64,000 nucleotides of DNA from Frigididesulfovibrio sp031550695 (GTDB lineage: Bacteria > Desulfobacterota > Desulfovibrionia > Desulfovibrionales > Desulfovibrionaceae): NCBI GenBank assembly GCA_031550695.1, contig JAVBOI010000002.1, forward strand, positions 1 to 64,000, read 5' to 3'. Below are positions 52,385 through 62,007 of this stretch, in pieces (positions within the stretch are counted from its first letter, which is position 1; the number at the start of each line of letters is the position of its first letter). The notes under the pieces are model-generated. The model saw only the letters and a list, made by a program, of their open reading frames with translations, made no database searches and was not told the DNA's origin. A program made the translations under genes and the position numbers.

Positions 52385-54115
52385 ATGAAAACACGCAGCG
52401 CGTTTATTTTTCTTTGTATCACCTTCGGCGTCTTTTTTTACCTTGGCATCAAGGCGCCTCTGTTCGCCGACGACTACACCTATGCCCAGGCCCCCATTTT
52501 CAACGCGCTCGGCAAAGCCTGGGAAATGTACTTTACCTGGGGAGGCAGAGTTCTCGGGCATGCATGGATGATAGCCGTCGAGTCCCTCCCCGATCACGTG
52601 ACATCATGCATCGTTTCCATTTTCATATGCCTGTTGTTCGTCGCTATACACATACTGACATACGGCGCGGAGTGGAAAAACAATCTCTCCTTGCACAAGC
52701 TTGCTTTTCCGGCAGCGGTGCTGTTTCTTTTTCTTCCGGAGGCCTGGGAAACGACGTTGTGGCGGTCGGCGACATTTTATACCGCGGCGGGGCTCTTTAC
52801 CTGCGCGTTCCTTATCCCGTACCGCTTTCTGCTGGAAGGAAAGAACGTTTTTCGCAGCGCGATTGCCTCGAGTCCCTTTGTTGCATTCGCCTTCATTACG
52901 CCTTTCTGGGTGGAAATCGTCATACTTCCCGCGCTCTGGCTGGCGGCCGTCTGCCTCTTCCTGTCGCCAAAAGAGAGCAAGGCCGGCTTCTGGCCTCTGG
53001 CGGCATATATCGCATTCTTCCTCGGCTCGGCGCTGACCATCGCGGCGCCCGGCAATTTCGCCCGCGCCGGCGCGGCCGTCGCGTTCGACAGCATGATTCT
53101 TATTCGCGCGGCCGCCTCCCTTGCCTACAAATACTCGTATACGGTGGCCGTTCCCACGGCATTGTTTCTTTTCTTCGCGCTTGTCGTGAGCTTGGGCAAA
53201 ATGTCCGGCAACGCAAAGCGCGTCTGGAAAACAGGCGCATGCCTTTTTGTCGCCTCGCTTCTGTCCGCCGCCCTTTTACTGGGCGGCGGCGTTATTTCGT
53301 ACAGGGCCTTGAGTTTCGCTTTTATCCTCATGCTGATTGCCATGAACATGGCCTATGGAACGGCCGTTCAGGCGCTGCCGTCACTCAGGGCGGTTCCCCT
53401 CATTCTGATTGGTTTCGCGGCATTCTGGGCCGCGCTGACCTGCATTGATTATACGCGCCTGAAGGAAGCGGAGCGGCAACGGGACATTGCCGTCGCTTCC
53501 CTGAAACAGGAAGGAAAAAAGACGGTCTTTCTGGAGGAATATCCCGGCATACGGCAGAGGAATTTTTTCTTTCTTGATCCATTGCGCGGCAACCCGCTTC
53601 CCTGGGGAAACGTCTTTTCAGAGGCGCACGGCCTGGAACAGGCGTACCTGCTCATGGACCCGGCGCCCGAAACGCTGGAACAGTCGGCCGTGCAGGAGTG
53701 GCGGGGCTCCCTGGCCATTTCGCCCACAGTGACCTTACGTTCGCTGCTGGTGGCCAAAAGGAACGGCCACAAGGTTATCGCGGCCTCTTTTGCCGGAAAA
53801 ACGGAACAGATCAAGGAACTGGTTTTTCTCACGGCAGCGGCCGACAGTCCGGTGCAAACGCAACTGGCGCGGCTGCTGTTGCCGCCCGTTTCTTCGCCTA
53901 TGGTTGTACGCTCCTTACCGCAACGGCTTTTCGGGGAGTTGCTCGACAGGACCGTTATCCTGCCGGCCCCCAACACGCTTACGCATCAGGACGGCATAGC
54001 GCTGTATTACGCCAAGCTGCATCCGCGCGCGGGAAGCGAGGGGCCGCTGGAAGTCCGGTTGCAGTTGAAGATCGCAGGCGCGCCGGTGGTGGTTCAAATT
54101 CCGCTCGGCAAGTAA
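52385..54115 (+). CDS. Polytopic membrane protein, DUF6056-like
   Basis: The 576-residue product has about ten membrane segments in its first 370 residues and a soluble C-terminal domain of about 200. The N terminus has LFADDYTYA and FTWGGRVLGH, the DDY...W-GR pattern of DUF6056 proteins, which resemble GT-C glycosyltransferases with a catalytic acidic pair in the first periplasmic loop. It is the first of four surface-related genes. The start follows GGGAAAAAGA. Composition looks less GC-rich than neighbouring polA, hinting at acquisition. Confidence 0.7.
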   Translation: MKTRSAFIFLCITFGVFFYLGIKAPLFADDYTYAQAPIFNALGKAWEMYFTWGGRVLGHAWMIAVESLPDHVTSCIVSIFICLLFVAIHILTYGAEWKNNLSLHKLAFPAAVLFLFLPEAWETTLWRSATFYTAAGLFTCAFLIPYRFLLEGKNVFRSAIASSPFVAFAFITPFWVEIVILPALWLAAVCLFLSPKESKAGFWPLAAYIAFFLGSALTIAAPGNFARAGAAVAFDSMILIRAAASLAYKYSYTVAVPTALFLFFALVVSLGKMSGNAKRVWKTGACLFVASLLSAALLLGGGVISYRALSFAFILMLIAMNMAYGTAVQALPSLRAVPLILIGFAAFWAALTCIDYTRLKEAERQRDIAVASLKQEGKKTVFLEEYPGIRQRNFFFLDPLRGNPLPWGNVFSEAHGLEQAYLLMDPAPETLEQSAVQEWRGSLAISPTVTLRSLLVAKRNGHKVIAASFAGKTEQIKELVFLTAAADSPVQTQLARLLLPPVSSPMVVRSLPQRLFGELLDRTVILPAPNTLTHQDGIALYYAKLHPRAGSEGPLEVRLQLKIAGAPVVVQIPLGK

Positions 54116-54249
54116 CCGGCGCTGGCGGCGGGCGCGCGAGCGAGGCCTTGGCTGCCCGGAGCGTTATTGAGTTTTTCTTTTTCTTCAGATAAGCATGACC
54201 AGCGTTTTCCTGAAAGCCATCACTGTTGTCATTGCTGAAAAATAGCGCC

Positions 54250-55110
54250 ATGCATATTCTTACCTTCGACATAGAGCACTGGTACGAATCATGGAGACTG
54301 CGCGGCCTGGGAGGGTATGAAAACCTCCCGGACTGCGACACCTCTCTTGTCGAACGCCTGCTGGATCTGCTGGACGCCACCGGGCAGCGGGCGACGTTTT
54401 TCTTTACCGGCAGCTTTGCCCGCGAGTTTCCCGCCACGGCCCGCGCCTGCGCGGAAAGGGGGCACGAGGTCGCTTCCCATTCCGATCAGCACACCCTGCT
54501 GCCCCGTTTCGCTTCCCCCCGGGACATCAAGGACGACCTTGCCCGCTCCCTGGACAGCGTTTCCCAGGCCACGGGCCGGCGGGTGAAAGGCTTTCGCGCG
54601 CCCAAATGGAGCCTGACCCCGTCCCTGGAAATCGCCGTGCTCGAAATGCTGGCCGAATTGGGGCTGACTTACGACAGCAGCTTTTTTTTCGCATTCCGCA
54701 ACGCCGGAACGCGCCGTGTTACGCCGCACGCCATACGCCTGCCCTCCGGAGCCCTGATCCGGGAAGTGCCCGCCACGGCCTGGTGGCTGGGCCCCCTGGC
54801 CGTGCCCTGCGGCGGGGCGTATTTTCGCCTGCTGCCGCTGGCCGTGACCCGGCGCATGTTCGCCCAGTGCCGCGACCGGGGAATGCCGGGGCTGCTTTAC
54901 ACCCACCCCTATGACCTGAATTCCGCCTGCCACTTTGTGCCCGGCGGCGGGCTGCTGTTCAAATGGATGCGCACCGTGGGCGTCAAAACGGCCTTCCGCA
55001 AGCTTGAACAACTGCTGAAGGAACTGCGCTTCACCAGCATGGACGGCTGGCTGGAAGGGCACGGCCGGGATCTGCCGGAAATTTCCCTCTCACCGGATGG
55101 GGCGTCATGA
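54250..55110 (+). CDS. Polysaccharide deacetylase (NodB-type)
   Basis: The 286-residue enzyme has the NodB fold: LTFDIEHWYESW with the catalytic aspartate, RATFFFTGSFA, EVASHSDQHTLL supplying metal histidines, and KGFRAPKWSLTP. The FDIEHW start resembles the group of deacetylases associated with exopolysaccharide export. It would remove acetyl groups from an N-acetylhexosamine glycan or lipid-linked sugar. The start MHILTF is chosen by homology; the ribosome site is weak. It overlaps the next gene by ATGA. Confidence 0.88.
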   Translation: MHILTFDIEHWYESWRLRGLGGYENLPDCDTSLVERLLDLLDATGQRATFFFTGSFAREFPATARACAERGHEVASHSDQHTLLPRFASPRDIKDDLARSLDSVSQATGRRVKGFRAPKWSLTPSLEIAVLEMLAELGLTYDSSFFFAFRNAGTRRVTPHAIRLPSGALIREVPATAWWLGPLAVPCGGAYFRLLPLAVTRRMFAQCRDRGMPGLLYTHPYDLNSACHFVPGGGLLFKWMRTVGVKTAFRKLEQLLKELRFTSMDGWLEGHGRDLPEISLSPDGAS

Positions 55111-56723
55111 CGGCAATTCGTTCGTTTTTTTCCGATGTCCGGACAAAAAGCCTCCGGGCGCGGGACAGGATACAGTCTCTGTCCCCGCGCGGCGCGGCCC
55201 TTTTTGCTTTTGCCTCCACCCTGCTCGCTCTCGTTGTCGGCGCGCTGATGTCCGGGGCTATCGCGCAGGGCAGAAGCTCTCTGTTCGTCATTACCCTCTG
55301 CCTTTCCCTGCCGGCGCTCTTTCTGGCCGGCGATCGGGGAAAAAAACGCTTCATCGCCGTGGCCCTGCTCGCGGCGATCCTGATCGCCGGGGTTTCCGCC
55401 AGATCGTATGTGATGGGCGATGCCCCCGCCAATACGCGCATCGCCTTCAACATCCTTACCTATTCCGTCTATACCCCCGCCGAGTACAGCGACGCCCCCA
55501 GCTACTCGTCATACCGCGAACCCCTGTTCCCCCTCACCATGCTGCCGTTCGCGGCCGCGGCCCTGCACGACTTGCGCGACGTTTCCGACTCGGCCCAACG
55601 GCTGGAAGCGCTCTATGCGCACCCCTATCTCAAGGGCGCCACCTGCCTGTGGACCGCTCTTCTGCTGCTCGGCATCTGGAAAATGGGAACGTTCAGGAAC
55701 AGGCACTTCATTGCCGTGTGGCTGTCCTTAAGCTTTGCCTTCATCTATTTCTGCCGGGAAAACATCGGCAACATGCTCACGGAAATACCCGCCGCCGCCC
55801 TGCTGGTCTGGCTCGCCTGGGCCTACATGAAAGCCCTGGACTCGGGAAAAGCGCGCTGGCTCGTTCTGGCCGGAGTGGCGGCCGCCGGCATGGCGATGAC
55901 CAAGATGCTGTTTTTGTATGTGTTTCTGGGCAGTTCGCCCTTGCTGGCTCTGGCCCTGTACTGGCGCGGCGGACAAAGCTTCGGCAAGGCCGCGCGCGTT
56001 TTCTTTTTACCGGCCGCGGCCCTTGGCGGCGTAATAGGGCTGTACGTCGCCCTGATGGTGGCGATGCACCCGGGCATCAGCGCCAAGGACGTTTTTTCCG
56101 GTTCGCGCGGCGACGGCGTGCTGGCCATACGCGCCCTGAAAAACACAATGACCCCCGACGAGCGTTGGGGGGCATTGTACGCCTATTCCAAAGGCGGCCT
56201 GAATTCCTTTTTCGGGCTCATTTACGGGGCCACGGAAAAAGACGTGCAGCGCAACGGCCGGTGGGAACGCCTTTCGCGCGGCACGGACAGAGCCCCCGAC
56301 GGATCAGCGGACAAGTGGCTGCCAATGGAGGAACGCCGGAGCTACTACGCGCTGGCAAAAGGCATGGAAGGAAAAAACCTGGCCAAAGACATGATCCTGC
56401 AAAACCTGCCCCTGCACCTGGCCATGACCCCTATTTTTCTCTACCGGGGGCTTTTCGGTCTGGCCACGGGCTCCACGGGTCTGGCGCTGTTCGCCTATTG
56501 TTCCGTCGCCCTTGTGCGTTCCCTGACGCGCAAACGCCCCCTTGATCTTGTGACGCTCTGGTTTCCCCTGGCCATGATCGGGGCATACGCACTTTCCTCC
56601 CACTTCATACCGCGCTACGCAGAACCCATGGGGCCCCTGCTCCAGACGTTCTTCTGCGTGCATCTGGCCATGTGGCTGGCCGCTCGCGGGCAACGGGACA
56701 AAACCCGCCCCACCTCCCCATGA
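55107..56723 (+). CDS. GT-C-type glycosyltransferase-like membrane protein
   Basis: The 538-residue protein has about ten membrane segments. The sequence DAPSYSSYREPLFPLTMLPFA after the second or third segment matches the acidic/REPxxP loop of ArnT/PMT-like GT-C enzymes that use polyprenyl-phosphate sugars. ENIGNMLTEIPAAALLVWLAWA is the second conserved helix. The acceptor is unknown. It overlaps both neighbours (ATGA), so the three genes are translationally coupled. Confidence 0.72.
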   Translation: MTAIRSFFSDVRTKSLRARDRIQSLSPRGAALFAFASTLLALVVGALMSGAIAQGRSSLFVITLCLSLPALFLAGDRGKKRFIAVALLAAILIAGVSARSYVMGDAPANTRIAFNILTYSVYTPAEYSDAPSYSSYREPLFPLTMLPFAAAALHDLRDVSDSAQRLEALYAHPYLKGATCLWTALLLLGIWKMGTFRNRHFIAVWLSLSFAFIYFCRENIGNMLTEIPAAALLVWLAWAYMKALDSGKARWLVLAGVAAAGMAMTKMLFLYVFLGSSPLLALALYWRGGQSFGKAARVFFLPAAALGGVIGLYVALMVAMHPGISAKDVFSGSRGDGVLAIRALKNTMTPDERWGALYAYSKGGLNSFFGLIYGATEKDVQRNGRWERLSRGTDRAPDGSADKWLPMEERRSYYALAKGMEGKNLAKDMILQNLPLHLAMTPIFLYRGLFGLATGSTGLALFAYCSVALVRSLTRKRPLDLVTLWFPLAMIGAYALSSHFIPRYAEPMGPLLQTFFCVHLAMWLAARGQRDKTRPTSP

Positions 56724-57613
56724 ACACCGCCCGGCTGAAAATTCTGCTGCACCGGGCGGGCGCGGTTCTTGCCCTGGCCGGCATAGGCTTTGTGGCCGCC
56801 CGGCTGTACAATTATTCGGCGGCCATGGATTTTTCCGACCTTGGCGCCGGAGTCTGGGCCACGCTGGCCGCATGCGCCATGCTATACGGGCTGGCCGGGC
56901 TGCTCATGGCAAAGGCCTGGCACTCTATCCTGCGCCACCTGAACCTGGACGTGAGCACGGCCTGGGCCGTGCAGGCCTTCGGCATTTCGCAGTTGGCCAA
57001 GTATATTCCCGGCAACATCTTCCATTTTGCCGGCCGCCAGGCCATGGGCATGGCAAAGGGGCTGCCCGCCCTGCCCCTGCTGCGCTCCACGGTGTGGGAT
57101 CTGGCCTCGCAACTCGCGGCCGGAAGCCTGTTCGCCTTTCCGGCTTTGTCCGCCTATTTTCCGGCCATCCCTCCCCTTGCCGGCGTGTGCGCGTTCATCC
57201 TTGCCGTGGCCGCGAGCCTTTTTCTGGTGCGGCGTTTCGTCGGTGCGTCCATTATGGCGGCCTTTTGCAGCCACCTGATCTTTCTTGCCTTTTCCGGGCT
57301 GATTTTTTCCGTGGTCCTGCAAATGGGTCTGGGCGGGCAACTGCCGGACGGGCTTGCCAGAACCAGCGTCTGCGGGGCCTTCATCCTGGCCTGGCTCATC
57401 GGATTCGTCACGCCGGGCGCGCCCGCCGGGGCCGGCGTGCGGGAACTGGCGCTGCTGTTCCTGTTCAACAGCCGCGTTCCGGAAGGCCCGCTGCTCATGG
57501 CCGTGCTGTTAAGCCGGGGCGTAACCGTGGTGGGCGACGTGGTGTTTTATCTGCTGGCTAACGGGGTCGCCCTTGCCAGGCGATACAAGGGCGAAGGCCG
57601 GCGCGACGGTTAG
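56720..57613 (+). CDS. Flippase-like membrane protein (LPG synthase TM domain, UPF0104)
   Basis: The 297-residue product has seven to eight membrane segments. It carries QLAKYIPGNIFHFAGRQAM and the family hallmark FVTPGAPAGAGVRE. This domain occurs in MprF and in stand-alone proteins next to glycan and lipid genes, where it may move lipids across the membrane. The upstream deacetylase and GT-C gene suggest a lipid-linked sugar substrate. Repeat A7 begins eight bases after the stop. Confidence 0.82.
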   Translation: MNTARLKILLHRAGAVLALAGIGFVAARLYNYSAAMDFSDLGAGVWATLAACAMLYGLAGLLMAKAWHSILRHLNLDVSTAWAVQAFGISQLAKYIPGNIFHFAGRQAMGMAKGLPALPLLRSTVWDLASQLAAGSLFAFPALSAYFPAIPPLAGVCAFILAVAASLFLVRRFVGASIMAAFCSHLIFLAFSGLIFSVVLQMGLGGQLPDGLARTSVCGAFILAWLIGFVTPGAPAGAGVRELALLFLFNSRVPEGPLLMAVLLSRGVTVVGDVVFYLLANGVALARRYKGEGRRDG

Positions 57614-57620
57614 AAAGTCA

Positions 57621-57719
57621 ATTTTGAAGTTGCCCTGGAGAATTATTGCCTCCGGCGGCCAAAGGGGGCCGGGGGCACAGGCTCTGCGTGACCCCCTTTG
57701 GAAACCCCTTTTGGGGGGT
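57621..57719 (+). repeat. Family A structured repeat, copy A7
   Basis: It begins ATTTTGAAGTTGCCC and has the nested layout, with CACAGGCTCTGCG inside CCAAAGGGGG/CCCCCTTTGG, and an extra CCCCTTTTGGGG hairpin at its end. Confidence 0.85.
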
Positions 57720-57784
57720 ACAGCGCTTTCGCTGTCCACGCGCCGGAACAGACCGCCCTTGCGACGCCGGCCACGTTAGGCAAA

Positions 57785-58426
57785 TCAGCGGGCCATCCGG
57801 AAACCCAAATCCAGCGCCCTGGCAAGGTCTTTTGGAAACACCTCGGCCCGGCGCTTCAGTTTTTCCGACACGTTCCAGCGGGTCATGGCGTATTTGCCGT
57901 AGTCGTTCACATGCAGGGTGTCGCAGCACAAGAAGACCTCGCAGGGAGCGAACAGAAACTCCATGGTCTCTTTTGAGACTTTGAGGGCGAAGTTCTTGTC
58001 GCTCGCGGCCAGTTCGTCCTCCTTGACGTGCATGGTGTAGACAAGGGCGACCGCCTTTTTGCGCGGCGACGCTGTCGGCTCCTCAAGGGAAAAGGTGGTG
58101 TACTGATACCACAGCCTTTCCATGAAGGCCCGCATCAGGGCCGATTCCGTCCCGTAATACAAAGGGCTGCCCAGAACCAGGGCGTCGGCATCGTGCGCCT
58201 TGTTCAGGATCGAGGTCAACTCGTCCTGAAGGGCGCAACGGCCGTAGTGCCTGCCGCCTGGTTCCTTGCAGCGGAAACAGTTGATGCAGCCCATATAGGA
58301 ATAGTCGATCAGATGGACGACTTCCGCTTCCGCCCTGGCGGTGCGGGCGCCTTCCGCGATTTTTTCCAGAACAGTGGCCGTGTTCATGGCCTTGCGGGGG
58401 CTGCCGTTGACCAGAAGAATCTTCAT
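57785..58426 (-). CDS. NAD(P)H-dependent FMN oxidoreductase with Cys motif
   Basis: The 213-residue flavodoxin-fold protein starts MKILLVNGSPRKAMNTATVL, the FMN-phosphate loop of NADPH-dependent FMN reductases. The block YMGCINCFRCKEPG followed by RC ten residues on gives C-x2-C-x2-C-x10-C, reminiscent of iron-sulfur flavoproteins, although many members of this group carry the motif without a proven cluster. VLGSPLYYGTESALMRAFMERL is the flavin-side loop. The start is set by AAAGGGGTGAGGG. It is 40 bases downstream of the dehydrogenase gene. Confidence 0.87.
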   Translation of the reverse strand: MKILLVNGSPRKAMNTATVLEKIAEGARTARAEAEVVHLIDYSYMGCINCFRCKEPGGRHYGRCALQDELTSILNKAHDADALVLGSPLYYGTESALMRAFMERLWYQYTTFSLEEPTASPRKKAVALVYTMHVKEDELAASDKNFALKVSKETMEFLFAPCEVFLCCDTLHVNDYGKYAMTRWNVSEKLKRRAEVFPKDLARALDLGFRMAR

Positions 58427-58466
58427 GCCCTCACCCCTTTCCATGCTCCACGCATGGGAGATCTCT

Positions 58467-59441
58467 TCATTTCACTGACATGTTGCAAACATTGATCGGC
58501 TTGCCGTCAAGAAAGCTCTTCATGTTGTCAAAGACCATCCGCATGAGCTTGGTGCGCGATTCAATGGTGCACCAGGCCACGTGAGGGGTGATGACGCAGT
58601 TGGGGGCAAAGCGCAGGGGGTAATCGTCGGGCATGGGCTCCTGAATGACCACGTCCAGGCCGGCCCCGGCGATGGTGCCGTTTTTCAGGGCCTCCAGCAG
58701 GTCTTTTTCGTTGATCAGGTGACCGCGCGAGCAGTTGATGATGATGGCGCTTTTTTTCATGGAACGCAGGCGGGCGGCGTTGACCATGCCTTCGTTGTCC
58801 TCGGTCAGCGGGCAGTGCAGGCTGATGATGTCCGAACGCCGGAACAGGTCGTCAAGATCGGCAAAGGCAAAGGGGGTATACTCCGGCGCGGGCTTGGGCC
58901 GGGGATTGTAGGCCAGGACGTTCATGTTGAAACCGTGCCCGATTCTGGCCACGGCAGCGCCGATGCTGCCAAAACCGACTATGCCCAGGGTTTTGCCGTG
59001 CATGCCGACAATGGGCTTATCCCAGTAACAAAAATGCGTGCTTTTGGACCAGTCGCCGTTACGCACGGACTGGGCGAACCAGCAGATGTGCGATTGCAGG
59101 GCGATCATCAGGGCAAAGGCGTGCTGGGACACGGCCTCGGCGCCGTAATTGGGCACGTTGCACACGGGAATGCCGCGCGCGGCCGCGGCCGCGCAGTCCA
59201 CCACATTGTAGCCCGTGGCCGGCAGCCCTATATAGCGCAGCTTCGGAGCCGCGTTGATGTGCTCGGCCGTGATGAGAACCTTGTTGGTGAGGATGATGTC
59301 AGCGTCCCTGACGCGCTCAAGGGTTTCGCGAGGCAGGGTCTGGTCGTACATGACCATGTCGCCCAGGCTGGAAAAGTCGGGCCACTGGATATCCTCGCGA
59401 ATGGTGCCGGCGTCAAGAAACACGATGCGGGGTTTGGACAT
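58467..59441 (-). CDS. D-2-hydroxyacid dehydrogenase (glycerate/hydroxypyruvate type)
   Basis: The 324-residue NAD-dependent enzyme has the Rossmann motif GIVGFGSIGAAVARI, the catalytic arginine in NCSRGHLINEKDL, glutamate in VIQEPMPDD, and histidine in PHVAWCTIESR. GLPATGYNVVDCAAAAARGI and the C terminus point to the HprA-like glycerate or hydroxypyruvate reductase group. The exact 2-hydroxyacid is not certain. GGAG precedes the start. The flavoprotein lies just downstream. Confidence 0.92.
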   Translation of the reverse strand: MSKPRIVFLDAGTIREDIQWPDFSSLGDMVMYDQTLPRETLERVRDADIILTNKVLITAEHINAAPKLRYIGLPATGYNVVDCAAAAARGIPVCNVPNYGAEAVSQHAFALMIALQSHICWFAQSVRNGDWSKSTHFCYWDKPIVGMHGKTLGIVGFGSIGAAVARIGHGFNMNVLAYNPRPKPAPEYTPFAFADLDDLFRRSDIISLHCPLTEDNEGMVNAARLRSMKKSAIIINCSRGHLINEKDLLEALKNGTIAGAGLDVVIQEPMPDDYPLRFAPNCVITPHVAWCTIESRTKLMRMVFDNMKSFLDGKPINVCNMSVK

Positions 59442-59545
59442 GGTATCTCCTCAAACGCGTTAAAGGTGCCGTAAAAAATAACCGCAACCCGGGAGCCCCG
59501 GACGAAGAAAAACTTTCGCGTTTCCACTCCCCTTCATCCCCCAAA

Positions 59546-59672
59546 CTAAAAAGTTTTGAAGGAAAAGGATGGGGGTCTGGGGGAAGGGAGATTTTCCTCG
59601 TAGTAGCTCGTCCTCGCTTCGCTCGGATCGAGCGGGCTTTTACAAAAGTTTCCTTTTCCTTCCCCCAGCTCT
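59546..59672 (-). repeat. Family B structured repeat, copy B3
   Basis: On the minus strand it starts at the ubiD stop codon (TAAGAGCTGGGGGAAGG), has the same core as B1 and B2, and ends CAAAACTTTTTAG. Orientation relative to the upstream gene is the same in all three copies. Confidence 0.87.
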
Positions 59673-61579
59673 TACACAAGCCCGTGCAGCGGTCCTCCCC
59701 TGGCGGCCCAGGCGTCGATGCGGCGCTCTACTTCCGGGTCGTCTTCCAGGGGCGGGGCGTGGAAGGATTTTATGCGGGCGTCCACGATCAGAGGGGCGTC
59801 GCAGCCCCAGTGCTTGCAGTGAATGCGTTCGTTCGCGCCGTAAAGGTCCGTGGCCGGGTCCGAGCGGGTGAAGACCACCCAGAGAAAGTTGTCCCAGTCG
59901 CGGGCGGTAAAGTCCGGGGCGTCGGCCACGACGAGCAGGGCCGTTTCTTCGGGCAGGGGATTGGAAGCAGCCGGGGAAGAACTACCGGCGGGCCGGAGTG
60001 TCTGCCCAACGTGAGCGGCAAAAGCCAGCATGGCCGGATCCTGGGTATCGCGGGCCAGGGTGTGCTTTGGCCCTCGGCAGACGAGAATGCCGGGCGCGAA
60101 CAGGCGGGCGTTGCCGAAGCCCTCCGGCAGGGTGAGGGCTGCCGGCACTTCCGCGATCAGGCGGCGGCGGGGCGAACCGGCCGCGGCCCAGAGCAGCTTG
60201 GAGCCCTGGTTCAGGCTGATGCCGCTGTAATCCAGGGTGTCCATGGTGGTGCGGGTGATGAAGTGCAAATCGCGGGAAAAATCGGTGCGGCGGAGCATGT
60301 GATCGAAAAACTCCGGCATCTGGTAGGCGCCGGGGCAGCCCTGATCCTCGCGGGCGGCGATGAGCAGGTATTTGGCCAGGCTGGTCTGGGTGGACCCGAA
60401 CAGGGCCAGGCCGCAGGTGAGCAGTTCCTGGGGCATGCGCTCGCCGGCAAAGGGGACATAGCGCTCGCTGCCCACGGCCAGCAGCAGGGGGTGCACGCCG
60501 GCCGCGTCAACGGCATGCACCTGATGCACGCCGGAAAAGACCGTGGGCACGAGATCGGCCGTCAGTTCGTGGATGAAGTCGCCGAAAACCGTGTCCTCCT
60601 GGGGCGGCCGGCCCACGGACGTAAAGGGCCAGATAGCGTCGGGCCGGTGGTACACCGCCTCTACCTTGAGCAGGGGAAAATCGTGGGCCAGACTGTAATA
60701 GCCCAGGTGATCGCCGAAAGGCCCTTCGGTTTTGGTCCGGGCGGTTCCGCCCTTGCCGGGCAGGTAGCCGCAGATGCAGAAATCCGCCTCGGCCGGCATG
60801 GGAAGGCCAAAGGCCCCGTCCCTGCCCGGCATGACCATGGGAATGCGGTGTCCGGCCAGGGCGCCGGCGAAACAGACTTCCGGCACGCCCTCGGGCAGGG
60901 GCATGATGGCGGCCAGGGTCAGGGCCGGGGGGCCGCCCACGAAAATGTTCACCCTGAGATCCCGGCCGGCCGCCAGGGCCGCCATGTGGTGCGGGCCGAT
61001 GCCCCGGTGGATCTGGTAGTGCAGGCCGGCTTCCTCATCCGGAATAAAATCGTTGCCGCTCATCTGCACCCGGTACATGCCGAGATTGGACTGGAAGAAC
61101 CCGGGCCGGTCCGGATGCTCGGTGTATACCTGGGGCAGGGTGATGTAGCCGCCGCCGTCCTTTGGCCAGGAAACGAGCTGCGGCAGGCGGCCGAGGCTGG
61201 TTCTGCCGGCCAGGATCGGGCCGTTTTTCACCTTTTTGGGCAGCATGGACAAGAGGGTCAGGGGAGTGCCGGCGTAGCGCCAGGGGTGGCGGAACAGATC
61301 GTGGGGATCGGCCTTGAGGCGCAGCAGGGCCTCCACCCGGCGCAAGCTGTGGCGAAAAATGTGGCGGGTGCGCTCCTTGCTGCCGAACAGGTTGGCCAGC
61401 ACGGGAAAGGGGCTGTTCTTGACGCGCGGGAACAACAGGGCCGGAGAACCTTTGCGGTAGGCGCGGCGCTGCACCGCGGCAAGTTCGAGAACGGGATCGA
61501 TTTCCAGATCCGGCACGCGCACAAGGCGGCCGCTTTCTTCAAGATCGCGCACGCAGGCGGCAAGGGTGCGAAAGGCCAT
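59672..61579 (-). CDS. UbiD-family decarboxylase
   Basis: The 635-residue enzyme belongs to the prenyl-FMN-dependent UbiD decarboxylases. EGPFGDHLGYYS carries the conserved acidic residue of the E-R-E triad; QVYTEHPDRPGFFQSNLGMYRVQM and GIGPHHM form the metal and cofactor region. It is longer than E. coli UbiD (about 500), matching a long subgroup seen in anaerobes, where a role in menaquinone synthesis is likely. AGGAG is six bases before the chosen ATG; the frame is open further upstream but without family sequence. Confidence 0.92.
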   Translation of the reverse strand: MAFRTLAACVRDLEESGRLVRVPDLEIDPVLELAAVQRRAYRKGSPALLFPRVKNSPFPVLANLFGSKERTRHIFRHSLRRVEALLRLKADPHDLFRHPWRYAGTPLTLLSMLPKKVKNGPILAGRTSLGRLPQLVSWPKDGGGYITLPQVYTEHPDRPGFFQSNLGMYRVQMSGNDFIPDEEAGLHYQIHRGIGPHHMAALAAGRDLRVNIFVGGPPALTLAAIMPLPEGVPEVCFAGALAGHRIPMVMPGRDGAFGLPMPAEADFCICGYLPGKGGTARTKTEGPFGDHLGYYSLAHDFPLLKVEAVYHRPDAIWPFTSVGRPPQEDTVFGDFIHELTADLVPTVFSGVHQVHAVDAAGVHPLLLAVGSERYVPFAGERMPQELLTCGLALFGSTQTSLAKYLLIAAREDQGCPGAYQMPEFFDHMLRRTDFSRDLHFITRTTMDTLDYSGISLNQGSKLLWAAAGSPRRRLIAEVPAALTLPEGFGNARLFAPGILVCRGPKHTLARDTQDPAMLAFAAHVGQTLRPAGSSSPAASNPLPEETALLVVADAPDFTARDWDNFLWVVFTRSDPATDLYGANERIHCKHWGCDAPLIVDARIKSFHAPPLEDDPEVERRIDAWAARGGPLHGLV

Positions 61580-62007
61580 GGCATACTCCTGCCCGGACGG
61601 GTCGGGGCGCGGCCAACGGCATGCGCCATACTTCCGAGTGGGTTCCGGTACGTTCTTTTCCCATGTGCCGTGACTGTTTTCAAGGGAAAAAACCGGGAGA
61701 AAAATCCGGTTCACCGCTTTTTCCGCATTTTCGGGAATGGCGCATACGTTTTTTTTACTAGTAACACAGTCCTAAAAAAGAACGAAAGCCGCTTTTTCTT
61801 CATTGAAGCGAAGCTTTTTTTCGTGTACGATTGCAGAGCCACCGAATGTTACTATAGAAAAAAATTATCCTATCGGGATCATTGATACGTTTTTTCACCC
61901 ATTCTTCATGTATGTTGGTTAACGGGGAAAAACGTCACGGGACGCTTTTCGCCAGGAATATTCTCCTCACATAGCCGGAACGGCGCATGACACAAGGAGG
62001 CTTAAGA
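61580..62007. other. Divergent intergenic region ubiD / hynB
   Basis: The 428-base region is AT-rich in its centre and holds no gene. It contains the hynB promoter candidate and several short dyads such as CTTCA-T-TGAAG near 61800. A regulator site for hydrogenase control may lie here but was not identified. Confidence 0.5.
61831..61858 (+). promoter_or_regulatory. Possible promoter for the hydrogenase operon
   Basis: TTGCAG (61831-61836) and TATAGA (61853-61858) are 16 bases apart, about 150 bases before hynB. Confidence 0.4.
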
